A DNA stretch of 64,000 nt, from the NCBI GenBank assembly GCA_031580995.1, contig JAVLCC010000002.1, positions 77,051 through 141,050 of the forward strand. Reading direction: 5' to 3'. Under the pieces are notes generated by a model. The model ran no database searches. It was not told the DNA's origin and was given only the letters and a program-made list of their open reading frames with translations. Positions within the stretch are counted from its first letter, which is position 1. Each line of letters begins with the position of its first letter. The position numbers were made by a program, and so were the translations under genes. This stretch comes from CAJXVY01 sp031580995 (lineage in GTDB: Bacteria; Actinomycetota; Actinomycetes; Actinomycetales; Microbacteriaceae). This document shows, piece by piece, positions 9,060 to 17,773 of this stretch.

Positions 9060-9252
9060 GATTTATAAAGAATAGTAAGTTAATGCAATCTTTACACGGA
9101 GTAAAATTCGGTAAAAGCGTGAAAAGTTCCCAAAAAAGCCACTAATTACATAACATTTCAATAAATCTAGACGGATTACCGAATAATTCTTCTTTTTTGA
9201 AACGAATTACGCAGAAAATGACCCCTGAGGGACCCCATGTAACAATCAGGTT

Positions 9253-10161
9253 TCAAGTTGTTATTGAAACTCGCATGCGATTGTCTCTGTAGGCGTCAAA
9301 AGTAAGCACCACCAGCCCAATCCAAACCAAGATAAATCCTGCCCAGCGAACCGGACCCATCTGTTCTCCGAAATAAAACAGTCCGAGCAAGAACTGAATC
9401 ACGGGAGTCAAATACTGAATAAACCCAATTGATGACAAACGAATCTTGCTCGCTGCCGCACCAAACAGGATCAGGGGCACAGCAGTCATAAAACCAAAGG
9501 CGATTAGTGCCGATGTTCCCATCACTCCAACCACTCCAAACTGAATTTGCACAAAGCTTCCAACAATAAAAAGCTGGATGATTGCAAAGGGCAATAAAAA
9601 GCCACTCTCGATTGTGAAACTGTGGATAGCTCTCACCTTCGAGCCCATCTTGTTTTTTGCAAGGCTGTACATTCCAAAGCTTCCCGCCAAAACAAAGGCA
9701 ATCCAAGGAAGTCTTCCAAAATCAAATGTGACAACTATCACCGCCACAAAACCAATACCTAAAGCTACCCACTGCAGCGGTCTTAGTTTCTCTCTGAGAA
9801 CCAACACCCCAAGCAAAACCGTAAATAGCGGGTTTATGAAATAACCAAGGCTTGTCTCTAGCACGTTGCCAGTTGCAACACCAAAGACGTAGGTCTGCCA
9901 GTTTGCATAAATAAAAACAGCCGCCAAAAACACCCAGATGAGGCTCTTGGGTTTTTTCACCAGAGCAATAATCGGTGTCCAACTTCGAGTTATCGTGACA
10001 ATCAGGGCGGCTAAAACAAAACCGAAAACTACACGCCAGACAACAACTTCAAATGGGGATGCAAATGATGCGGCATCAATAAATAGCGGGAAAGATCCCC
10101 AAATCAAATAGGCACCAACAGCGAGGATGACTCCAACCGCTGGATCTGAAAATCTGCTCAC
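9253..10161 (-). CDS. rarD: EamA-family transporter RarD
   Basis: A 302-residue inner-membrane protein with about ten hydrophobic helices in two EamA repeats. The start GVILAVGAYLIWGSFPLF and segments VVWRVVFGF, GYFINPLFTVLLGVLVLREKL and SSIGFIQYLTPVIQFLLGLF match RarD (drug/metabolite transporter superfamily, first noted for chloramphenicol sensitivity). The transported substrate is not known. It lies downstream of groES but is separated by an intrinsic terminator. The 240 bp between it and livJ hold no gene that I can see. Confidence 0.88.
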   Translation of the reverse strand: MSRFSDPAVGVILAVGAYLIWGSFPLFIDAASFASPFEVVVWRVVFGFVLAALIVTITRSWTPIIALVKKPKSLIWVFLAAVFIYANWQTYVFGVATGNVLETSLGYFINPLFTVLLGVLVLREKLRPLQWVALGIGFVAVIVVTFDFGRLPWIAFVLAGSFGMYSLAKNKMGSKVRAIHSFTIESGFLLPFAIIQLFIVGSFVQIQFGVVGVMGTSALIAFGFMTAVPLILFGAAASKIRLSSIGFIQYLTPVIQFLLGLFYFGEQMGPVRWAGFILVWIGLVVLTFDAYRDNRMRVSITT

Positions 10162-10180
10162 TGGGCAATATTAGGGCAAT

Positions 10181-10217
10181 AAAAAACCCCAGAGAACATA
10201 AATGATCTCCGGGGTTT
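10181..10217 (-). terminator. Intrinsic terminator of groES
   Basis: A stem of 11 pairs with one A-C mismatch (10184-10195 with 10206-10217) around a 10-nt loop is followed on the minus strand by a run of six T. It lies 12 bp after the groES stop and before rarD, so groES is transcribed alone. Confidence 0.85.
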
Positions 10218-10228
10218 GGAATTTAGAT

Positions 10229-10522
10229 TTAGCCAACGATGGCTAGCACGTCGCGCGCACTAAGAACCAGGAATTCTTCTCCGCCATATTTCAGCTCTGT
10301 GCCTCCATACTTAGAGAAAATAACCTTGTCTCCAACGTTTACATCAACCGGGATACGGTCGCCTGCGTCGTTGAAACGACCTGGGCCAACTGCTACGACT
10401 TCGGCCTCCTGGGGCTTTTCTTTGGCAGTATCAGGGATAACCAATCCAGATGCGGTTACCTGCTCTGCCTCTAGTGGACGTACCACAATGCGATCTTCTA
10501 GTGGTTTGATTGAAACCGACAC
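10229..10522 (-). CDS. groES: Co-chaperonin GroES
   Basis: The 97-residue lid subunit of the GroEL/GroES folding machine, cytoplasmic. Family motifs are IKPLEDRIVVRPLEAEQ, TASGLVIPDTAKEKPQEAEVVAVGPG, the VNVGDKVIFSKYGGTE core and the C-terminal SARDVLAIVG. The start is a GTG with AGAGG just upstream. No groEL follows: the gene ends in a terminator and then comes rarD, so the chaperonin partner must be elsewhere. The upstream region contains two CIRCE boxes around a promoter, so heat-inducible control by HrcA is expected. Confidence 0.95.
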   Translation of the reverse strand: MSVSIKPLEDRIVVRPLEAEQVTASGLVIPDTAKEKPQEAEVVAVGPGRFNDAGDRIPVDVNVGDKVIFSKYGGTELKYGGEEFLVLSARDVLAIVG

Positions 10523-10552
10523 TTTGACCTCTTCTTATGCTCAAATACTTGT

Positions 10553-10579
10553 TTAGCAAACTCGGGTATCGAGTGCTAA
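10553..10579 (-). promoter_or_regulatory. CIRCE operator, start-proximal copy
   Basis: Half sites TTAGCAAAC and GAGTGCTAA separated by 9 bases match the HrcA-binding CIRCE consensus (TTAGCACTC-N9-GAGTGCTAA) with two mismatches in one arm. It lies just downstream of the predicted groES -10 box. Confidence 0.75.
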
Positions 10580-10583
10580 TAAA

Positions 10584-10612
10584 ACTTTAGAGAAGTTTTA
10601 GCACTCAGTCAA
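10584..10612 (-). promoter_or_regulatory. groES promoter
   Basis: On the minus strand TTGACT (10607-10612) and TAAAGT (10584-10589) are separated by 17 bases. The -35 box lies in the spacer of the upstream CIRCE and the -10 box is just before the second CIRCE, so HrcA bound to either would block RNA polymerase. Confidence 0.75.
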
Positions 10613-10624
10613 GGCGAGTGCCAG
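10598..10624 (-). promoter_or_regulatory. CIRCE operator, upstream copy
   Basis: TTAGCACTC, nine bases, then GAGTGCCAG: one perfect arm and one arm with two mismatches to the HrcA operator. It overlaps the groES -35 element. Confidence 0.85.
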
Positions 10625-10649
10625 GTGTTGCTGTTGATAGTTTTATCTA

Positions 10650-11834
10650 ATGGACAACCAAACCGCTGAACTTATCCTGAGCAAACAGGCTTTGGAATTG
10701 CTGGCAAATATCTCAGCGGAAGAGCTGGAAGATGAATTTGAGCTGAGTAAAAAACTCAGAAAGAGCTCACCTCCAGAACTTGTGAGTGCCTGCATCACAC
10801 AGGCCAAATTCAGACAGCGTGCCGAAAAGAAATTTGGTCCCTTCGCCTCCAGGATGCTTTTCAGTAGAGATGGCTTAGAACAAGCCAGCAGGCTATCTGT
10901 CTCAGCGCAGAGAGCAAATAGGTTTATTCAGGCTGGGGTTGAATCTGTTGTCGATCTTGGTTGTGGCATAGGTGGAGATTCAATGGCCATGGCGGGACTT
11001 GGAATCAATGTCACGGCGGTCGAGAGAGATGAGGTCAGCTCAGCATTGGCTCAGTTCAATACCGGTGGTTTGGGTGTTGAGGTAATCAACGCAGATGCAG
11101 AGACAATTGACCTGAAAAAATTCGATGCTGTTTTTGCAGATCCTGCCAGAAGGCGAATCGGCTCAGGTGAGCAAAGGAACAGACTCTCCCCCTTTGAATA
11201 CACCCCACCTCTTGATTGGTTACTAAACACAGTGGCAAAACAAAAACCAACCGCTATCAAACTAAGCCCTGCTGATGACTACATGGAAATAGATGGGGAT
11301 TTTGATTTTGAGTGGGTATCAGTTGCGGGTGAATTGGTAGAGATGAGTGTTTACTCAGGATCTCTTAGAGGTGAGAACATTCGCCAGGCTAGGTTGCTAA
11401 CCAAAGCAGGCAATCATGTTTTTGGTTCGAAGACTCTGCAATCACCGATTCCTGAGGTGAGCAAAGTGGAAAGATACATCCACGAGCCAGACTCTGCATT
11501 GATACGGTCTGGGCTGATGGGGGAATTTGCAATTGAGAAAAACCTCAAACTGATTGATAAAAAAATTGCCTATCTAACTTCAGCTGAATTGATAACCAGC
11601 CCCTGGCTAAAAACCTATGAGATTGAACAGCAGTTTCCATTGGACATCAAAATACTCAGCAAAGAATTAGCAAAACGAGACATTGGAATATTAGAAATCA
11701 AAAAGCGCGGGGTTGATATAACTCCGGAGGAATTGCGAAAGAAACTGAAGTTAAAGGGAAAGGGTGCCGCCAGCTTGATTGTTACCAAGCGGGACGACAC
11801 CCGAATAGCACTTTTAGGGAAACCTATCCACTAG
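10650..11834 (+). CDS. SAM-dependent methyltransferase with C-terminal THUMP-like domain
   Basis: A 394-residue cytoplasmic protein divergent from groES. A class I SAM-binding motif VVDLGCGIGGDS sits near residues 100-111, followed by an acidic strand end (VTAVERDE) and FDAVFADPARR near 155-165, like RNA or DNA methyltransferases. The last 75 residues (EIKKRGVDITPEELRKKLKLKGKGAASLIVTK) match the THUMP-like domain of uncharacterised actinobacterial methyltransferases, which suggests an RNA substrate. The actual target is unknown. The stop codon lies in a small inverted repeat (CCACTAG / CTAGTGG) with no T run. Confidence 0.8.
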   Translation: MDNQTAELILSKQALELLANISAEELEDEFELSKKLRKSSPPELVSACITQAKFRQRAEKKFGPFASRMLFSRDGLEQASRLSVSAQRANRFIQAGVESVVDLGCGIGGDSMAMAGLGINVTAVERDEVSSALAQFNTGGLGVEVINADAETIDLKKFDAVFADPARRRIGSGEQRNRLSPFEYTPPLDWLLNTVAKQKPTAIKLSPADDYMEIDGDFDFEWVSVAGELVEMSVYSGSLRGENIRQARLLTKAGNHVFGSKTLQSPIPEVSKVERYIHEPDSALIRSGLMGEFAIEKNLKLIDKKIAYLTSAELITSPWLKTYEIEQQFPLDIKILSKELAKRDIGILEIKKRGVDITPEELRKKLKLKGKGAASLIVTKRDDTRIALLGKPIH

Positions 11835-11950
11835 ATGGCTCTCCTAGTGGAGCGGAAATGGCGACATAGGCTGGAGTCCACAGTCACCACTCAGTGCTAA
11901 TAAAGGTCAATCAAGAGAAAAATAAATTCATTCCCTCATTTATAACGAAT

Positions 11951-13438
11951 CTATAAACTCTGAACCTTACTGACATCCATTGTTGACTCCGCTCCGAAGC
12001 TGTTTCCAGAGGGCTCTCTCCCTGCCATAACCAGTTGCGCACCCAGGCTTGCAATCATCGCCCCGTTATCGGTGCAAAGAGCAAATCTAGGAATTCTGAG
12101 TTCAATTCCAGCTTGTGAACACTTTTGGGTGGCTAACTGCCGAAGTCTTGCGTTTGCGGTCACACCCCCGCCAAGAATCAACCTTGGAACATCATGCTCC
12201 TCGCAGGCTTTTAAAGCTTTTGTGACCAGCACATCAACCACTGCCTCTCTAAAGCTAGCGGCAACATCGTGAACGTTGATCTCTTCGCCATTGTCCTCAG
12301 CTTTTTCAACATATCTAGCAACCGCTGTTTTCAACCCACTGAAGCTGAAATCGTATTTATGTTCAGCCATGTCTTTGGGAAGCGAGAGTCCTCTTGGGAA
12401 TCTGATTGATTCAGCGTCTCCACCGATTGCTGCTTTGTCAATTTCTGGTCCGCCTGGATAGGGCAGTCCTAAAACCCTTGCAACCTTGTCAAAAGCTTCA
12501 CCGGCTGCATCATCGATGGTCTCTCCAAGAAGCACAACATCGTCCAATAAATCTCTCACTAAAAGTAACGAAGTGTGGCCACCGCTAACCAACAGCGCAA
12601 TGCTTGGTGTTTGCAGACTCCCTCGCTCCAAAATATCTGCACCAACATGCCCAACCAGGTGATTCACCGCATATATAGGTTTATCAAAAGCTTGCGCCAG
12701 TCCCTTCGCCGCCCCAATTCCGACCATTAACGCTCCAGCCAACCCGGGTCCGTTGGTGACTGCGATGGCGTCAATATCTTTTATTTCAATTCCGGCTTCA
12801 TCTAAAGCTGTGTCAATTGTTGGTTGCAGTGCCTCCAGGTGTGCTCGGGCTGCCACCTCTGGAACAACCCCTCCAAATCTTGCATGAATCTCCATGGAGC
12901 TATTCAGTGCATTGGATAACAACCTATTGCCCCTGACTATCCCCACCCCAGTTTCATCACAACTTGTCTCAATTCCCAAAACAAGTGGTTGGTGGATTTC
13001 TTTGCGCATTACATAGGCATCCACGCCCTCGGGTTTGTAATACCCCTTTCGGGTATCGATTTGTTCAAAACCAAATTTCTTATACAAAGAAATGGCCGAC
13101 TCGTTATCGGCACGGACATCTAAAAACATCTGTTCTGCCCCACTTCGTGTAGCAAGATCAACCATTTGCTCCAATAGCTTTTTCGCAAGCCCCTGACGCC
13201 TGTGACTTTGAGCAACAGCAATGGTGTTTATATCCGCTTGGAAACTCCCCGCAGGCGATGAAAGGCCTGCGTAGCCAACCAGCTGAGCATCATCGAACGC
13301 CACCAAATACTGAGTGTGGACAGCTTCCAAATCGGCAAGCATTGCTGATTTGGACCACGCTTGGTCGGAAAAAACTTCTTTTTCAAGTTCCACCAACGCC
13401 TCAAAATCAGCGGGAGAGACAAACCTGATATCAATCAT
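11951..13438 (-). CDS. tsaD: Fusion of RimI acetyltransferase and TsaD threonylcarbamoyltransferase
   Basis: One 495-residue frame encodes two enzymes. Residues 1-148 are a GNAT domain with the acetyl-CoA motif RRQGLAKKLLE and a C-terminal YYKPEGVDAYVMRK, as in RimI, which acetylates the N terminus of ribosomal protein S18. From about residue 152 it is TsaD (LGIETSCDETGVGIV), with metal-site residues in NHLVGHVGAD, the GGVVPEVAARAHLE stretch and a C-terminal CTDNGAMIA. TsaD makes t6A37 in ANN-decoding tRNAs together with TsaB and TsaE, whose genes lie directly upstream. The start overlaps the tsaB stop by 4 bp. Most bacteria keep rimI separate or fused to tsaB. Confidence 0.93.
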   Translation of the reverse strand: MIDIRFVSPADFEALVELEKEVFSDQAWSKSAMLADLEAVHTQYLVAFDDAQLVGYAGLSSPAGSFQADINTIAVAQSHRRQGLAKKLLEQMVDLATRSGAEQMFLDVRADNESAISLYKKFGFEQIDTRKGYYKPEGVDAYVMRKEIHQPLVLGIETSCDETGVGIVRGNRLLSNALNSSMEIHARFGGVVPEVAARAHLEALQPTIDTALDEAGIEIKDIDAIAVTNGPGLAGALMVGIGAAKGLAQAFDKPIYAVNHLVGHVGADILERGSLQTPSIALLVSGGHTSLLLVRDLLDDVVLLGETIDDAAGEAFDKVARVLGLPYPGGPEIDKAAIGGDAESIRFPRGLSLPKDMAEHKYDFSFSGLKTAVARYVEKAEDNGEEINVHDVAASFREAVVDVLVTKALKACEEHDVPRLILGGGVTANARLRQLATQKCSQAGIELRIPRFALCTDNGAMIASLGAQLVMAGREPSGNSFGAESTMDVSKVQSL

Positions 13439-14052
13439 CCACTAACCCGCTTTCCAGCAGATGGGGACACATCTGGTGATCGAAGATATAAAGCACTGAC
13501 ATCGGTTAGTTCAATGCCTTGAGCGATGGATTTCTCAGCAAAGATTCCCACAGCTTTTGCATCGCAAAGATGCTCGATGCGCGTAATACCTTGATAGTAA
13601 TCTTCAACCTCGAGTGGCTTCATAACCTGCAGGTCATTTTCCCTGATCGGAAGTCCTGTTTGATCAATACCTTCGTAGAGCCCGACAAACATCTCTCCGC
13701 GCTTGGCATCACTTGTCACCAACCAGCGCTGATCTTTGATTGTCTCTGCATAAAAACCTGCCACCGCATCCAAAGAAATAACTCCGTGCAAGGGAATCTG
13801 TCTTGCTGTTGCAAATGCCACCCCCGCTGCCATACCTACCCGCAAACCCGTGTAGCTGGCCGGCCCACGACTGATTGCAACTCTTTGTATTTGCTCACCG
13901 GTAATCCCTGCTCGCTCCAAAGCTAATCCGATTGCCTGGCCCACATTTTCTGCATGTCCATATGGGTCATCAAAGCCTGAAAAGCCTAAAACCACACCTT
14001 CGCTCACAACCGCGGCAGAGCTGCCGGCGGTTGTGTCAATTGCCAGTATCAA
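13435..14052 (-). CDS. tsaB: tRNA t6A biosynthesis protein TsaB
   Basis: A 205-residue ASKHA-fold partner that dimerises with TsaD in the tRNA threonylcarbamoyladenosine complex. It starts MILAIDTTAGSSAAVV and contains AISRGPASYTGLRVGMAAGVAFA, the characteristic TsaB signature. It overlaps tsaE upstream by 17 bp and rimI-tsaD downstream by 4 bp, so the three t6A genes form one tightly coupled unit. TsaC/Sua5, which makes the intermediate, is not in this window. Confidence 0.92.
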   Translation of the reverse strand: MILAIDTTAGSSAAVVSEGVVLGFSGFDDPYGHAENVGQAIGLALERAGITGEQIQRVAISRGPASYTGLRVGMAAGVAFATARQIPLHGVISLDAVAGFYAETIKDQRWLVTSDAKRGEMFVGLYEGIDQTGLPIRENDLQVMKPLEVEDYYQGITRIEHLCDAKAVGIFAEKSIAQGIELTDVSALYLRSPDVSPSAGKRVSG

Positions 14053-14503
14053 GAGTCATCCCCCTGTTTTGCCATTTTCCAAAACCACTGATTCGAACCA
14101 TTCGCACGTCACTTTGCTTGTCCCTGGAAAGCTCGATTTCCAGCCAGTCATCAGTGATGCCCTGAGTGAAATCCCTTGGCCATTCGATGACCACAATTGA
14201 TCTCTCGAAATCAATATCCAGATCATCCAATTCAACCGCTGAGCCCAATCGATAGGCATCCACATGAACAAATGGTGTCCCTGATTTGGTTTGATGAGTT
14301 CTTGCCAAAACAAATGTTGGGGACTGAATGGTGCCCTCGGCGCCGAGGCCTTTTCCAATTCCTTTGGTCATAGTGGTTTTACCAGCACCCAGTGCCCCAT
14401 GTAGCAAAACGAGGTCGCCTTTTTCTAAAAGTGCTGCCAGCCGCTTTCCCAAAACCTGCATCTGCTGGTCGTTTTCAACTATCAACTCCTGCAATAAAGT
14501 CAA
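14036..14503 (-). CDS. tsaE: tRNA t6A biosynthesis ATPase TsaE
   Basis: P-loop ATPase that cycles the TsaBD complex. The open frame extends to 14623, but that part lies inside alr. I choose the TTG at 14503, which follows the alr TGA (14505-14507) by one base and has AAGGG about 8 bases upstream. This gives 155 residues, the normal TsaE size. Motifs are Walker A HGALGAGKTTMTKGIG, SPTFVL, HVDAYRLG and IVVIEWP. The overlap with tsaB at the 3' end supports coupled expression. The start is less certain than the identity. Confidence 0.9.
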   Translation of the reverse strand: MTLLQELIVENDQQMQVLGKRLAALLEKGDLVLLHGALGAGKTTMTKGIGKGLGAEGTIQSPTFVLARTHQTKSGTPFVHVDAYRLGSAVELDDLDIDFERSIVVIEWPRDFTQGITDDWLEIELSRDKQSDVRMVRISGFGKWQNRGMTLDTGN

Positions 14504-14504
14504 C

Positions 14505-15572
14505 TCACAGACCCTTATAAACTCTTTGTGGTCTGGAACCCATGCGGGTGACAATCTCGTAGTTGATAGTCGATGCCCGACTGGAAATTTTCTCCACTGG
14601 ATTAGCATCACTGATGATTTCAACTAAGTCACCGATGGCCACCTCGCTATCACCAATATCCACCACGAACTGATCCATGGCGATTCGACCTACCTGTTTG
14701 AATTTCTCTCCGCCAATAATCACTTCAAAACCCTCAGCGGCCCTAGGAAGTCCATCGGCATAACCAAATGGCACCAGGGCGAGAGTTGTCTCTTTTTCCG
14801 TTCGATAGCGAAAGTCGTAACTAACACCCTGCCCTGCGGGAACTCGCTTAATATTCACAACCTCTGAATAAACACTCATGGCGGGCATTAGTGGCAAACC
14901 AGAAACATCACGGCCATCTGGAGAAAGCCCATAAAGAGCAATTCCGCAGCGAACCATGTCGAAATGCTGATTGGGATAGCTCAATGTTGCATTCGATGCA
15001 CTCGCATGGGCCAATTCAAATTCCAAGCCCTTGCCTCTTGCGTATTCAACAGCAGTTTCAAAAACCTCAAACTGGTTTAGATCCTCCTGCTCGTTGGTAT
15101 TTGATAAATGAGTAAATATGCCTTTGGCTTGATGTTTGCCATTTGTTAGTTCAATAAGTTTTTCAACCGCAGCTGGAAAATCATTAATTGAAAAACCATT
15201 TCTGCCAAGGCCTGTGTCAACCTTTACGTGCACTGAAAGGCCATCTAGGTTTTCTAAAAACTCCAAATGCTCAAACGTTGAAACCCCCAGATCAATATTC
15301 TGATCTTTTGCCAATTTGAAATCTTCAAATGAATTTGTAATCCAAGCCATGATTGGAGATTTGATGCCAGCCTCTCGAAGTGCCACTGCCTCCTGCACAT
15401 CCGCAACACCCAGATAATCAACATCACTATCCAGATGCCGAGCTATTTCAACTGCGCCGTGACCATACCCATCGGCTTTCACCACCGCCATCACCATCGA
15501 CGGCCTAGCTACACGCCTAAGAACTTCATAGTTCTCGCGAATTCTTTCAAGGTCAATTCGAATTTCACGCAT
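14505..15572 (-). CDS. alr: Alanine racemase
   Basis: PLP enzyme making D-alanine for peptidoglycan, 355 residues. The PLP lysine lies in VVKADGYGHGAVE (Lys32). The N-terminal barrel includes HVKVDTGLGRNGF and RCGIALYGLSPDG. The C-terminal beta domain includes the catalytic-Tyr region QGVSYDFRYRTEKETTLALVPFGYADGLPR and GRIAMDQFVVDIG. Its start overlaps the end of acpS by 8 bp, and tsaE follows at once. alr-tsaE-tsaB-tsaD is a common actinobacterial order. Confidence 0.95.
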   Translation of the reverse strand: MREIRIDLERIRENYEVLRRVARPSMVMAVVKADGYGHGAVEIARHLDSDVDYLGVADVQEAVALREAGIKSPIMAWITNSFEDFKLAKDQNIDLGVSTFEHLEFLENLDGLSVHVKVDTGLGRNGFSINDFPAAVEKLIELTNGKHQAKGIFTHLSNTNEQEDLNQFEVFETAVEYARGKGLEFELAHASASNATLSYPNQHFDMVRCGIALYGLSPDGRDVSGLPLMPAMSVYSEVVNIKRVPAGQGVSYDFRYRTEKETTLALVPFGYADGLPRAAEGFEVIIGGEKFKQVGRIAMDQFVVDIGDSEVAIGDLVEIISDANPVEKISSRASTINYEIVTRMGSRPQRVYKGL

Positions 15573-15903
15573 TGATAATTACTACCGCTCCCGCAATCCC
15601 TGCATCATGGCTGATGCTCAGGTCAATTCTATTTGCCAAAGCTGGATGCCTTGAAGCGGTCTCTCCGTGCAGGATGATTTCTGGTCTGCCACCCTTTGTC
15701 ACTTCAATCTCATTCCAGTTCAGGGTTTCTGGTTCACCAACTGCTTTTTTTAGTGCTTCTTTGGCGGCAAACCTGGCGGCTTTTGATTCAAGGCTCAGAG
15801 TTTGCTCTGATTCAAAAAATAATCTTTGGTTGAGCTTCGGTGTCTTATTTATTGCAGAACCAAATCTGGCGATGTCCACCAAATCCATCCCGACTCTCAT
15901 CAC
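15565..15903 (-). CDS. acpS: Holo-[acyl-carrier-protein] synthase
   Basis: Transfers 4'-phosphopantetheine from CoA to acyl carrier protein. It has 112 residues, normal for AcpS. Magnesium and CoA-binding motifs GMDLVDIARF (Asp near residue 7) and RFAAKEALKKAVG are present, and the end LSISHDAGIAGAVVI matches the family. Two adjacent ATG codons overlap the glmS stop; either could start. It sits between glmS and alr in a continuous minus-strand run. Confidence 0.92.
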   Translation of the reverse strand: MMRVGMDLVDIARFGSAINKTPKLNQRLFFESEQTLSLESKAARFAAKEALKKAVGEPETLNWNEIEVTKGGRPEIILHGETASRHPALANRIDLSISHDAGIAGAVVIINA

Positions 15904-17744
15904 TCGACAGTCACCGACTTCGCCAAGTTTCTTGGCTGGTCAACATCTAGGCCTTTGGCCTTTGCAAGCTCCATAGAGAAAATATGCAAAGGGACAACGC
16001 TAAGCACTGGATTCAGTAAGGGCATGGTCTTGGGGGTGTAGAAAACCTTTTTGGCATGATCTTGAACTTCCCCATCACCCTCTTCGGCAATAGCAATCAC
16101 CTCTGCTCCACGAGCGTTGATTTCTTGAATGTTTGCTAAGACCTTGGCGTGCAAATTCTCCGCCGCTGTGGGAGATGGAACAATCACAATCACCACCTGG
16201 CCTTTCTCCACCAGGGCAATTGGACCGTGTTTCAATTCTCCCGCTGCAAAACCCTCCGCGTGAATATAGCTGAGTTCCTTGAGCTTGAGTGCCCCCTCCA
16301 TAGCAATTGGGAAGCCAACGTTTCTTCCCAAAAACAAAACTGACTCAACCGTTTTGATTTCTTCTGCCAAAGCCTGCACATCCCCGGTCATTTCAAGGGT
16401 TTTCTTCACCTTCCTTGGAAGAGTGAGAAGTTCTTTACCAACTTCTGCAAGACCCTCTGTTTTTCCCAAAGACTTCGCCAGAAATAAAGCCAGCAGAAAC
16501 CCTGCAGTTATCTGTGCCGAGAAAGCCTTAGTGCTGGCCACCGCCACCTCGGGACCTGCATGAGTATAAATAGTTGCATTGCTCTCACGAGCAAGGGTTG
16601 CCCCCTGAGTATTGCAAATGCTCAAGATTTTGGCTCCTCGCTCACCCGCATAGCGAATAGCCATCAACGTATCCATGGTTTCACCGCTTTGACTGATGGC
16701 AACAACCAGCGTTTTCTCATCAATCACCGGATCGCGATAGCGAAGCTCATGTGCCAATTCAACACTCACTGGGATTCTGGCTAGTTGCTCAATGGCGTAT
16801 TTAGCAACTTCACCTGCATAGGCTGCTGTTCCACAGGCAGTGATGATGATTCGGTTGATGCTAGTTAGATCTTGAATGCTCAACCCTGCAAACTCACTGA
16901 GATTGACATCGCCGTCCGCATCAATTCGACCCATCAACGTATCCCCAACTGCTTGCGGTTCCTCGCTGATTTCTTTAGCCATGAATGATTCCCAGCCACC
17001 CTTGCTGGCCTGGGTGGCATCCCAGCTAACCTCAAAGGTGTCAAATTCCACGGGCTTTCCAGAAAAGTCAATCAACTCAAAACCATCTTTTCTGAGCTTC
17101 ACAATCTGATCTTGACCGACGCTTATGGCGGTTTTTGTGTAATCAACGAAAGCTGCGACATCACTTCCTAAAAAGTTCTCACCCTCGCCAACACCAATCA
17201 CCAGCGGAGAGTTTCTGCGGGCAGCCAACACCAAATCAGGGTCATCTTTGTTGACAGCCAAAATAGTAAACGCACCCTGCAATCTGTTCGCAACTGTTAG
17301 AAAGCTCTGTTCAAAATCCTTGGTTTTTGAATATTCAAAGGCCAGCAACTGAGCGGCAACCTCGGTGTCGGTTTCAGATTCGAAATTAATGCCCTCCCCT
17401 TGCAGTTGCTTTTTTATTTCAGAGAAGTTTTCAATGATCCCGTTGTGAATCAGTGATATTTGCTGTTCACCGGCGGTGTGGGGGTGAGCGTTTCCATCAG
17501 TTGGTGCACCATGGGTTGCCCAGCGAGTGTGGCCTATCCCAATTGAGGCTTCAGCCACTGGGGAGCTTTCCAATTCGTCGGTTAAAACCGAAAGCTTTCC
17601 AGCTTTTTTGCGAGTGATTATTTCACCATCAGAAATGATTGACACCCCAGCCGAGTCATAGCCTCGATACTCTAATCTTTTTAGTCCTCCGACTAGAACA
17701 TCCAGGGCTGATTTCGGGCCTACGTAGCCCACGATTCCACACAT
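15900..17744 (-). CDS. glmS: Glutamine-fructose-6-phosphate aminotransferase
   Basis: Makes glucosamine-6-phosphate, the first step to UDP-GlcNAc. It has 614 residues. The N-terminal nucleophile after Met removal is in MCGIVGYVG; the glutaminase domain spans about 1-225 (YRGYDSAGVS, HTRWATHGAPTDGNAHPH). Two SIS domains follow, with ISQSGETMDTLMA and the C-terminal PRNLAKSVTVE. With glmM, also in this window, it supplies cell-wall amino sugars. No glmS ribozyme-like leader was recognised: only 29 bp separate it from the divergent coaA. Confidence 0.96.
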   Translation of the reverse strand: MCGIVGYVGPKSALDVLVGGLKRLEYRGYDSAGVSIISDGEIITRKKAGKLSVLTDELESSPVAEASIGIGHTRWATHGAPTDGNAHPHTAGEQQISLIHNGIIENFSEIKKQLQGEGINFESETDTEVAAQLLAFEYSKTKDFEQSFLTVANRLQGAFTILAVNKDDPDLVLAARRNSPLVIGVGEGENFLGSDVAAFVDYTKTAISVGQDQIVKLRKDGFELIDFSGKPVEFDTFEVSWDATQASKGGWESFMAKEISEEPQAVGDTLMGRIDADGDVNLSEFAGLSIQDLTSINRIIITACGTAAYAGEVAKYAIEQLARIPVSVELAHELRYRDPVIDEKTLVVAISQSGETMDTLMAIRYAGERGAKILSICNTQGATLARESNATIYTHAGPEVAVASTKAFSAQITAGFLLALFLAKSLGKTEGLAEVGKELLTLPRKVKKTLEMTGDVQALAEEIKTVESVLFLGRNVGFPIAMEGALKLKELSYIHAEGFAAGELKHGPIALVEKGQVVIVIVPSPTAAENLHAKVLANIQEINARGAEVIAIAEEGDGEVQDHAKKVFYTPKTMPLLNPVLSVVPLHIFSMELAKAKGLDVDQPRNLAKSVTVE

Positions 17745-17773
17745 ATCTCTAATCTAGGGCAGACTAGACACAA

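Noticed and set aside
11890..11900. AGTGCTAA resembling a CIRCE half site
   Set aside because: No matching second arm at the right distance, and it lies between two convergent genes.
14504..14623. Upstream 40 codons of the tsaE frame
   Set aside because: They lie within alr in another frame, and a suitable TTG start follows the alr stop.
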